53,168 nucleotides of DNA, taken from NCBI GenBank assembly GCA_030066685.1, contig JASJBF010000041.1:1-53168 (forward strand), given 5' to 3'. A program made the position numbers and the translations under genes. This DNA comes from Kiloniellales bacterium. Its GTDB lineage: Bacteria > Pseudomonadota > Alphaproteobacteria > Kiloniellales > JAKSBE01. Below the pieces are notes generated by a model that saw only the letters and a program-made list of their open reading frames with translations, was not told where the DNA came from and did no database searches. The stretch's first letter is position 1, and every line of letters begins with the position of its first letter. Of this stretch, positions 1 to 7,040 are shown piece after piece.

Positions 1-756
1 CCCCGGAAGCTGACCGACAGCGCGGGCGCGGTGGTCTGGGACCGCCTCCAGACCCCCTTCGGCCTCGACCACGCCGTCACCGGCGCCGCCGCCACCCCCG
101 TGCGCTTCCCGGGGCAGTACGCGGATGGCGAGAGCGCGCTCCATTATAACTACTTTAGGGATTATGACCCTAGCCTGGGCCGCTATATTCAGAGCGATCC
201 GATAGGGCTTGCGGGTGGGTTGAACCAATTTCACTACGCAGGAGTGAACCCTGTTCGCTCGGTGGATCTTTATGGCCTTGCAATTGGTGATCCGCCGCCA
301 TTTCCTCCCGGCTACGACTCTGAAACCTGGACGCAGGGCGAGCACTCTAACGGGAAGGGTTACTTGAAGGATCCAGACGGAAACACCTGGACGGAGCACC
401 CTGAAGACGATGGCCATTGGAGGCACTGGGATAAGGAACCTGCCGAAGGTGGTAAAAGCGAACGAGTTCCAAAGAAATCTCGGAAGCCCTGGCCCAATCA
501 GAAAAAGCCGCCCTATGGTGATCAGTCAGGAGAAGATCCAAACGGAGATGCAGAACCATGGAGACGACCTCAGCCAAGAACACCTTGGCGCGTGCCGTTT
601 CGGCCCTGGACCTATCCGAGGGCTCTGGAGTGCCTAGTTTTTCCAGAGCGATGCTATGGTCAGCAAGCTGGTTTGCCATTGGGACCGAAGGGCCCCTGCA
701 ATTCTAATCCGCCTCCAAGTTTCCCGTCGGTTTTTGGGCCAATGGGAATTCTTTGA
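1..756 (+). CDS. Rhs repeat-associated core protein, C-terminal part (5' end outside window)
   Basis: The frame is open from the first base, so this is the 3' end of a much larger gene. The first ~95 residues carry the Rhs core hallmark: a YNYFRDYDPSLGRYIQSDPIGL stretch (here shown only in part: DPSLGRYIQSDPIGL), then NQFHYAGVNPVRSVDLYG. In Rhs/YD-repeat proteins this core closes the toxin-holding cage and the variable C-terminal domain follows. Here about 155 residues follow, polar and rich in Pro, Trp, His and Asp, with a GYLKDPDGNTWTEHPEDDGHWRHWD segment (key residues W, H, D) and a KPWPNQKKPPYGDQ segment. I infer a polymorphic toxin tip but cannot name its activity. Base composition falls sharply from about position 140 onward. 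The gene is followed 18 bases later by a possible immunity or regulatory gene on the same strand. Confidence 0.85.
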   Translation, partial: PRKLTDSAGAVVWDRLQTPFGLDHAVTGAAATPVRFPGQYADGESALHYNYFRDYDPSLGRYIQSDPIGLAGGLNQFHYAGVNPVRSVDLYGLAIGDPPPFPPGYDSETWTQGEHSNGKGYLKDPDGNTWTEHPEDDGHWRHWDKEPAEGGKSERVPKKSRKPWPNQKKPPYGDQSGEDPNGDAEPWRRPQPRTPWRVPFRPWTYPRALECLVFPERCYGQQAGLPLGPKGPCNSNPPPSFPSVFGPMGIL

Positions 757-774
757 CGTTCGCAGGTGATTACG

Positions 775-1245
775 ATGAGTGCGAAAGGCCAAGTAAACGA
801 GTTGATTCGGGAAAAGCGTAAAGCACTCGGTTTGCCCGAAGCTGAGATTTCCGAAAGTTGCGGGCTGTCAATAATGGAGTATCACGACCTAGAGGCTTAT
901 CCTGACGAAGCCTTTGCGGTCCTGAGGCTCGGGAACCTTCTCTGCGTCTGCGACCGTCTAGACCTAGAAATTGGCCAGCTATTTGGCTGGCAGGCGGGTG
1001 CAAGGTTATCCCATGGGGAAATGGCGCATAAAGATATCATAAGCCGGATCCGAGAAAGCCGTGGTCTCAGCGTTGCAGAACTTTCGGATGCTGCTGGCGT
1101 CAAGGAGCAGGGAATCGAGCAGGCAGAGACGGATACATCTACTTTGCTTGCGTGGCCCGTAGAGTTCGTTAAGGCCTTGGCGGATGCGTTGCAGCTTTCT
1201 CCAATGGATTTGATTTCCGTTGTCAGACGGCAGGCCTCGGAGTGA
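775..1245 (+). CDS. tandem HTH (XRE-like) protein, possible immunity or regulator of the Rhs toxin
   Basis: A 156-residue protein with two similar halves. Each half resembles a Cro/XRE helix-turn-helix: residues ~7-65 (LIREKRKALGLPEAEISESCG...) and ~86-150 (ISRIRESRGLSVAELSDAAGV...). The second is the more canonical. ATG at 775 is preferred because AGG at 764-766 gives a suitable ribosome binding site. A GTG at 766 in the same frame is the alternative. It lies 18 bases after the Rhs stop, the usual place for an immunity gene, and shares its moderate GC. A two-HTH fold is unusual for a dedicated immunity protein, so a regulator of the Rhs locus is equally possible. Confidence 0.6.
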   Translation: MSAKGQVNELIREKRKALGLPEAEISESCGLSIMEYHDLEAYPDEAFAVLRLGNLLCVCDRLDLEIGQLFGWQAGARLSHGEMAHKDIISRIRESRGLSVAELSDAAGVKEQGIEQAETDTSTLLAWPVEFVKALADALQLSPMDLISVVRRQASE

Positions 1246-1336
1246 AGGCGGTGGTTTGCTTGGAGAGCTCAAGCGGACCAGGCGATGACCAAGGCTGAGC
1301 AGTTCGGAGGCGGCGCGCCGCGTTTCGGTGCTGCTC

Positions 1337-2035
1337 CTACGACCCCGCCTTCTTGTAGCTCGCGAGCTCGATGACCCGGCGCTTGCCACTGGAGTGGTTC
1401 TCGGTCTCGCGGCGGACGTAGTGGCCGACGGCGGGGGCGTAGTGCCAGGTCTGGGTCTCAAAGAGGCGCGAGCCGCGGGTGTTGTAGCGGCGGCAGGAGA
1501 TCCGGTAGGTGTCGAAGCTGCCGGCTTTGACGGTGATGGTCTCGGCGGTCTCGACGTGGCAGTCGAACTTGCGCTGGCTGCGCTTGACCGCGCCGCTGGC
1601 CTTGTCGGTCAGGCTGCGCTCGACCCGGAAGCTGCCCAGCTTGCCGATCGCCAGCGGCCACATGTCGCCGGGCTCGTCGAGCAGGCGCTGGGCGCCGCGG
1701 CGACTGGTGGTCTCCCAGGCCAGGGTCGGCAGCAGGAAGCTGCGGTGGCGGACCAGCTCGCGGCCGCTCTCGCGCTTCCAGTAGACGTCCTCGCCCTTGA
1801 CCGCGGCGACCCGCTCGACCCGGCCGCCGGAGAAGCGGAAGACGTCGCCCCGGCGGTACTCGGGCAGGGGGCTGCGGCCCAGGCGCTCGGAGACCTCGTT
1901 CTCCGGCTGGTAGATCCCGGGCACCCGCGGCGGCGTGCTGCAGGCCGCCAGGATCAGGGCGGCGCCCAGGACGGCGCCCAGGACCAGGGCGGTCCTGAGG
2001 CGGGGCCGGGCGGCGGCGGTCGAAGGGCTGGGCAT
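1337..2035 (-). CDS. putative outer-membrane lipoprotein of unknown function
   Basis: A 232-residue protein with a short basic N-terminus, a hydrophobic stretch and a lipobox LILAACS, so it should be processed by signal peptidase II and lipidated. ATG at 2035 is chosen because it sits directly behind an AGGAGA ribosome binding site and places the lipobox at a normal distance. The frame is open further upstream but that would bury the signal. The mature part has no motif I can name. It is beta-rich in character, with a C-terminal region (YRISCRRYNTRGSRLFETQTWHYAPAVGHYVRRET; key aromatic and Arg residues) resembling lipoproteins seen in other Rhodospirillales. It is monocistronic, divergent from parC. 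Confidence 0.7.
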   Translation of the reverse strand: MPSPSTAAARPRLRTALVLGAVLGAALILAACSTPPRVPGIYQPENEVSERLGRSPLPEYRRGDVFRFSGGRVERVAAVKGEDVYWKRESGRELVRHRSFLLPTLAWETTSRRGAQRLLDEPGDMWPLAIGKLGSFRVERSLTDKASGAVKRSQRKFDCHVETAETITVKAGSFDTYRISCRRYNTRGSRLFETQTWHYAPAVGHYVRRETENHSSGKRRVIELASYKKAGS

Positions 2036-2326
2036 GATCTCGTCTCCTCGCAGGGGAACGCTGTGGCGTGCTCCCCGGTAGAACGGTGCGGCGGCGGCCT
2101 TATTCCCGGAGCGTCGGGAATTTTCCGTCCCGGCCGTCCGCCGCCACCGATGCGGGAGAGATAGGGCGCCGGCCCGCCGCCGGGCAAGCCGCTTCATCGG
2201 CCGTTATCGCCGCTTTCATCTCCCGTTCATCTTCCGGAGGGGAGGCCCGGCCCGGGAAGGTCACGGAATTCCCGCTGGACGACTCCGGGCCGGGCTTCCT
2301 ATATCTTGCGCGCTTGAAGGAGTTCC

Positions 2327-4582
2327 ATGAGCCGCGATTCCGCCGCCCAGCCCGCCGGTGAGGTCCGCGACGTGCGCCTCGTCGAGGCGCTCTCCGACCG
2401 CTACCTCTCCTATGCGCTCTCGACCATAGTGTCGCGCTCGCTGCCGGACGTGCGCGACGGCCTGAAGCCGGTCCACCGCCGCATCCTCTACGCCATGCGC
2501 GAGCTGCGCCTGAACCCGGACCAGGGCTACAAGAAGGCGGCGCGGGTGGTCGGCGACACCATGGGCCAGTACCATCCCCACGGCGACCAGTCGATCTACG
2601 ACGCTCTGGTCCGCCTGGCCCAGGACTTCGCCCAGCGCTACCCCCTGGTCGACGGCCAGGGCAACTTCGGCAACATCGACGGCGACTCGGCCGCGGCCAT
2701 GCGCTACACCGAGGCGCGCATGACCTCGGTCGCCATGGCCCTGCTCGAGGGCATCGACGAGGATACGGTCGACTTCCGCCAGACCTACGACGGCGAGTCC
2801 GAGGAGCCGGTGGTCCTGCCGGCGGCCTTCCCGAACCTGCTGGCCAACGGCGCCCAGGGCATCGCGGTCGGCATGGCGACCTCGATCCCGCCGCACAACG
2901 TCGGCGAGGTCTGCGATGCCCTGCTGCACCTGATCAAGCATCCCAAGGCGCGGATCGACAAGCTGGTCGAGCTGATCCCCGGGCCCGACTTCCCGACCGG
3001 CGGCGAGCTGGTCGACGAGCGCGCGACCATCGTCGAGGCCTACAAGACCGGGCGCGGCGCCTTCCGCCTGCGCGCCCGCTGGGAGGTCGAGAAGGTCAAG
3101 GGCGGCGGCTACCAGATCGTGGTCACCGAGATCCCCTACCAGGTCCAGAAGTCGCGCCTGATCGAGAAGATCGCCGAGCTGATGGAGGCGCGGAAGCTGA
3201 TCCTGCTGGGCGACGTGCACGACGAATCGACCGCCGAGGTGCGCCTGGTCCTGACGCCGAAGAGCCGCAACGTCGAGCCCGTGGTCCTGATGGAGTCCCT
3301 GTTCCGCCAGACCGACCTCGAGGTCCGCGTCGGCCTCAACATGAACGTCCTGGACAGGACCAACACGCCGCGGGTCATGGACCTGCGCGAGGTCCTGCAG
3401 GCCTTCCTCGACCACCGCCTGGAGGTGCTGGAGCGGCGCACCCGCTTCCGCCTGGAGAAGATCGCCGCCCGGCTGGAGATCCTCGAGGGCTACCTCGTCG
3501 TCTACCTCAACATCGACGAGGTGATCCGCATCGTCCGCGAGGAGGACGAGCCCAAGGAGGCCCTGATGGCCACCTTCGACCTGACCGAGACCCAGGCCAA
3601 CGCGATCCTCAACATGCGCCTGCGCGCCCTCAGGAAGCTGGAAGAGGAGGGGATCCGCAAGGAGCACCAGGAGCTCAGCGAAGAGCAGAAGGCGCTCAAG
3701 GCCCTGATGAAGGACGAAGGCCGGCGCTGGAAGGTGGTCGGCAAGCAGGTCCAGTACATCCGCGACACCTTCGGTGCCAAGACCGAGCTCGGCCGGCGCC
3801 GCTGCGTGATCGGCGAGCCGCCGGCCGAGGTCGTCGTCCCGCTTGAAGCGGTGATCGAGCGCGAGGCGGTGACCGTGCTCTGCTCCGACAAGGGCTGGAT
3901 CCGGGCCATGAAGGGGCACCTGGAGGAGGGCGAGAACGGCAACGGCAAGCAGAGCGCGCCCAAGTACAAGGAAGGCGACCGCGGCCGCTTCCAGCTCAAG
4001 GCCTTCACCACCGACAAGCTGCTGATCTTCGCGACCAACGGCCGCTTCTACACGGTCGGGGTCGACAAGCTGCCGGGCGGCCGCGGCTTCGGCGACCCGA
4101 TCCGCCTGATCGTCGACCTGCCCAAGGACGAGGACATCGTGACCCTGCTGGTGCACGCGCCGGGGCAGAGGCTGCTGGTCGCCTCGGCCGACGGCCGCGG
4201 CTTCGTGGTCCCGGCCGACGAGGTCCTGGCCCAGACCAAGAACGGCAAGCAGGTGCTCAACCTCAGCGCCGGGGTCGAGGCGGCGGCCTGCAGCGTGGTC
4301 GAGGGCGACAGCGTCGCGGTGGTCGGCGAAAACCGCAAGCTGATCGTCTTCCCCCTGGAGGAGCTGCCGGAGATGACCCGCGGCCGCGGCGTCATCCTGC
4401 AGCGCTACAAGGATGGCGGCCTCTCCGACGCCAAGACCTTTACCCTGGAGGCGGGCCTAACCTGGCAGCAGGGCGCCGGGCGGACCCGCACCGAGACGGA
4501 CCTCCTGGCCTGGGTCGGCAAGCGCGCCCAGGCCGGCCGCCTGGCGCCGCGCGGCTTCCCACGCTCCAACAAATTCCAGTGA
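2327..4582 (+). CDS. parC: DNA topoisomerase IV subunit A
   Basis: A 751-residue protein matching ParC in length and motifs. The N-terminal breakage-reunion domain contains [14 protein letters not shown] (~44-57), [18 protein letters not shown] (~82-99) and the catalytic tyrosine Y127 in [10 protein letters not shown]. The C-terminal part (~500-740) has the beta-pinwheel repeats of type IIA topoisomerase A subunits, and no GyrA box is obvious, favouring ParC over GyrA. With ParE it would decatenate replicated chromosomes. ATG at 2327 is preceded by AAGGAG. At the position of the classical quinolone-resistance serine (E. coli Ser80) the residue is Gln88, and Asp92 takes the place of Glu84. parE is not in the window. 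Confidence 0.95.
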   Translation: MSRDSAAQPAGEVRDVRLVEALSDRYLSYALSTIVSRSLPDVRDGLKPVHRRILYAMRELRLNPDQGYKKAARVVGDTMGQYHPHGDQSIYDALVRLAQDFAQRYPLVDGQGNFGNIDGDSAAAMRYTEARMTSVAMALLEGIDEDTVDFRQTYDGESEEPVVLPAAFPNLLANGAQGIAVGMATSIPPHNVGEVCDALLHLIKHPKARIDKLVELIPGPDFPTGGELVDERATIVEAYKTGRGAFRLRARWEVEKVKGGGYQIVVTEIPYQVQKSRLIEKIAELMEARKLILLGDVHDESTAEVRLVLTPKSRNVEPVVLMESLFRQTDLEVRVGLNMNVLDRTNTPRVMDLREVLQAFLDHRLEVLERRTRFRLEKIAARLEILEGYLVVYLNIDEVIRIVREEDEPKEALMATFDLTETQANAILNMRLRALRKLEEEGIRKEHQELSEEQKALKALMKDEGRRWKVVGKQVQYIRDTFGAKTELGRRRCVIGEPPAEVVVPLEAVIEREAVTVLCSDKGWIRAMKGHLEEGENGNGKQSAPKYKEGDRGRFQLKAFTTDKLLIFATNGRFYTVGVDKLPGGRGFGDPIRLIVDLPKDEDIVTLLVHAPGQRLLVASADGRGFVVPADEVLAQTKNGKQVLNLSAGVEAAACSVVEGDSVAVVGENRKLIVFPLEELPEMTRGRGVILQRYKDGGLSDAKTFTLEAGLTWQQGAGRTRTETDLLAWVGKRAQAGRLAPRGFPRSNKFQ

Positions 4583-4691
4583 CGCGGCCGAGGCGCCGCG
4601 ATATATCTGCGGCCGGGATAAGCGAGATTCACGACAGCGCGGTTCGGCGCGGATACACCGGTGCCGCGTCATCAGCAGCAGGGAGCAGACC

Positions 4692-5336
4692 ATGAGCCTC
4701 ACCCACTCCGCCGGACTCCAGGGCGCGCAGCCGACCCTCGCCTCGGTCCTCTGGCCGCGCCGGGACGCCCAGCGTCTGCTGCGCCCGGCTCTGCTGGCGC
4801 TGCTCGGCAGCCTCCTGGTCGCGGCCTCGGCGCAGGTCGAGGTGCCGCTCTGGCCGGTCCCGATCACCGGCCAGACCTTCGCCGTCCTGGTCATCGGCAT
4901 GGCCTACGGCGCGCGCCTTGGCGCGGCCACCCTGGCCCTCTACTTCGCCCAGGGCGCGGCGGGCCTGCCGGTCTTCGCCGGCTTCGCTGCGGGTCCTGCG
5001 GTGCTGATGGGCCCGACCGGCGGCTATCTCCTGGGCTTCGTGCTGGCGGCCGGGCTGATCGGCTACTTGGCCGAGCGCGGCTGGGACCGCGGCCCGCTGA
5101 CCACGGCATTGGCGATGCTGCTGGGCAATATCGTGATCTACCTGCCCGGCCTGGCCTGGCTCACGGTCTTCCTGGCCTCGGCAAAGGCCCTGACCATGGA
5201 TGCCGCCTTCACGGTCGCGCTGAGCGCCGGCCTGACGCCTTTCCTGCTCGGCGACGCGCTGAAGCTGGCCTTGGCCGCCGCGGCCCTGCCTCTGGCCTGG
5301 AAGCTGCTGGCAAAGGGCCGGGGCAAGGCAGAGTAG
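4692..5336 (+). CDS. bioY: biotin transporter BioY
   Basis: A 214-residue integral membrane protein with about six hydrophobic segments. It shows the BioY signature: VEVPLWPVPITGQTFAVLV near residues 50-68 and GPTGGYLLGF near 113-122. BioY is the substrate-binding S component of energy-coupling-factor biotin importers and can also work alone. No ecfA or ecfT gene lies alongside, which favours the solitary form or use of distant partners. The start is supported by a GGAGCAGA ribosome binding site. It lies about 110 bases after parC and converges on the ankyrin gene downstream. Confidence 0.92.
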   Translation: MSLTHSAGLQGAQPTLASVLWPRRDAQRLLRPALLALLGSLLVAASAQVEVPLWPVPITGQTFAVLVIGMAYGARLGAATLALYFAQGAAGLPVFAGFAAGPAVLMGPTGGYLLGFVLAAGLIGYLAERGWDRGPLTTALAMLLGNIVIYLPGLAWLTVFLASAKALTMDAAFTVALSAGLTPFLLGDALKLALAAAALPLAWKLLAKGRGKAE

Positions 5337-5357
5337 CTCGCTCCCGACGCGCCGGAA

Positions 5358-6035
5358 TCAGTCGGTCACGCTGTACTGCGCCAGGACGGCGACCACCTCG
5401 TGATGGCCCAACTCGCGGGCCAGGGCGAGCGAGGACTGCCCGCTGCCGGCACCTCCGCTGAGGGCCGCGCCGCGGTCGAGCAGCTGGCCGACCACCGCGG
5501 CCTCGCCCATCAGGACCGCCAGGTCCAGGGGCGTCGCGTCCTTGTCGTTGCGGGCGTCGACCTCGGCCTCGGCCGAGAGCAGCAGCGCGACCAGGCGGCC
5601 CTGGCCGCCCATCGCCGCCAGGTGCAGGGGCGAGGCGCCCTGCTGCTGGCGTGCGTTGACGTCGGCGCCCTTCTCGATCAAGAGCTCGGCGACCTTCAGC
5701 TGGCCGAAGGCCGCGGCCTGATGCAGCGGCGTGAAGGCGAGGGCGTTGTTGCCATCGACCGACGCGCCGGCCTCGATCAGCAGCCGGGCGATCTCGACGT
5801 GACCCATGCTGGCGGCCGGATGCAGGGCCGTGTTGCCGGAGGCATCGCGGATCTCGACCGGAACGCCTTGCGCCAGCAAGGCCTCGACCCGCCCAAGGTC
5901 GCCGGCCAGGGCGGCGCGGTGCAGGGCCGGCGCCCCGCTGGCGCTGGCGGCGGCGGGGTGGAAGTCGCGGGTCGCGATCATGCCGCCGACGGCGAGCAGC
6001 AGGCAGAGGGTGAGGCAGGCGCCGATGATCTTCAT
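5358..6035 (-). CDS. exported ankyrin-repeat protein 1
   Basis: A 225-residue protein with an N-terminal hydrophobic signal or anchor (residues 1-20, MKIIGACLTLCLLLAVGGM) followed by about five ankyrin repeats from residue ~36 to the end. Repeat hallmarks include GNTALHPAASMGHVEIARLLIEAGA and TPLHQAAAFGQLKVAELLIEKGADVNA. Ankyrin repeats bind proteins and say nothing about catalysis. Export suggests a periplasmic or surface scaffold. It lies 76 bases downstream of a second ankyrin gene on the same strand, and the two look like an old tandem duplication. Confidence 0.85.
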   Translation of the reverse strand: MKIIGACLTLCLLLAVGGMIATRDFHPAAASASGAPALHRAALAGDLGRVEALLAQGVPVEIRDASGNTALHPAASMGHVEIARLLIEAGASVDGNNALAFTPLHQAAAFGQLKVAELLIEKGADVNARQQQGASPLHLAAMGGQGRLVALLLSAEAEVDARNDKDATPLDLAVLMGEAAVVGQLLDRGAALSGGAGSGQSSLALARELGHHEVVAVLAQYSVTD

Positions 6036-6111
6036 CTTCGTCTCGATCCTTCCGTTTCCAGCGGGCCCTCTGTCCGCGGCCCTTTGTTCCTCTGCGCTCG
6101 GCCCCCGGCAT

Positions 6112-6846
6112 TCACTCGCGGGCGCCGCGTCGCCGCAGGGCGGCGGCGACCCCCCGGTGGCCCTTCTTGAGGGCCAGCGCGAGAGGGGTCCGGCCGTCGG
6201 CGTCCCGGGCGTTGACCTCGGCGCCGTGGAGCAGCAGCACCTCGGCCGAGGTGGCGTGGCCGCGGGCGGCGGCGAGGTGCAGCGGCGTGCGCCCCTCGGC
6301 GTCGCGGGCCTCGACGTCGCTGCCGAACTTGACCAGAACGAAAACGCTGCCCAGGACGCCGCCGGCGGTCGCGATGTGCAGGGCGCTCCGCCGGCGGGAG
6401 TCGCGCAGCTCGAGCTCGGCGCCCCAGTTGACCAGCAGCTCGGTGACCGCGGTCCCGGTCTTGGCCGCCCGGTGCAAGGGCGTCTCGCCCTTCGTGGTCC
6501 GGCGGTCGACGTCGGCCCCGGCCTCGATCAGCCGCTCAGCGATCTCGACGTGACCGCGGCCGATCGCGGCGTGCAGCGGCGAGATCTCCTTGCGGCCGGC
6601 GCGGGTCGCGTCGGCGCCCCTGGCCAGCAGGGCCTCGACGACCTCCGCGTTGCCCCGGTAGGCGGCGGCGTAGAGCGCGGTGTTGCCGTCGCTGCCGGTC
6701 GCGTCGGGCGAGCGGCCCTGGGCGAGCAGGGCCTCGACCCGGGCGAGGTCGCCGTCCTGGGCCGCATCGTGGAGGGGGTCGGCCTTTGCCGGGAGGCTCC
6801 AGGCCACGAGGGGCAGGGTGCAGAGGAGTGCCACGAGCCGCCGCAT
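6112..6846 (-). CDS. exported ankyrin-repeat protein 2
   Basis: A 244-residue protein that starts with a cleavable-looking signal peptide (MRRLVALLCTLPLVAWSLPAKA, Ala-X-Ala site near residue 21) and then carries about six ankyrin repeats, e.g. GNTALYAAAYRGNAEVVEALLARGAD and TPLHLAAARGHATSAEVLLLHGAEVNARD. ATG at 6846 is chosen because it begins the signal peptide. The frame stays open far upstream into the transporter gene, but that part is noncoding shadow. It follows the TRAP permease gene by about 190 bases on the same strand and precedes the first ankyrin gene, so the pair may be expressed together. Predicted location is the periplasm. Confidence 0.85.
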   Translation of the reverse strand: MRRLVALLCTLPLVAWSLPAKADPLHDAAQDGDLARVEALLAQGRSPDATGSDGNTALYAAAYRGNAEVVEALLARGADATRAGRKEISPLHAAIGRGHVEIAERLIEAGADVDRRTTKGETPLHRAAKTGTAVTELLVNWGAELELRDSRRRSALHIATAGGVLGSVFVLVKFGSDVEARDAEGRTPLHLAAARGHATSAEVLLLHGAEVNARDADGRTPLALALKKGHRGVAAALRRRGARE

Positions 6847-7040
6847 CGCCTGGTCCGATCCGCTCCTTACCTGGAGGTTAATCGCGACCGGCGCCCGCGC
6901 GCCGGCCATCGCTGGCGAGCAGACTACGTCGGGGATGGTAAACATCGGGTTGCCCGGGACGGCCCCAAACCGGGCATTTCCGGGGCATTTCCGTGACAGG
7001 CGAGCCCGGCCCCGAAGGCGCGGGCCCAGCGCTACAGGTG

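Noticed and set aside
2261-4156. Long minus-strand open frame (631 codons) opposite parC
   Set aside because: It is the antisense of a clear parC gene in GC-rich DNA, with repetitive Asp/Leu/Val/Ala composition typical of shadow frames.
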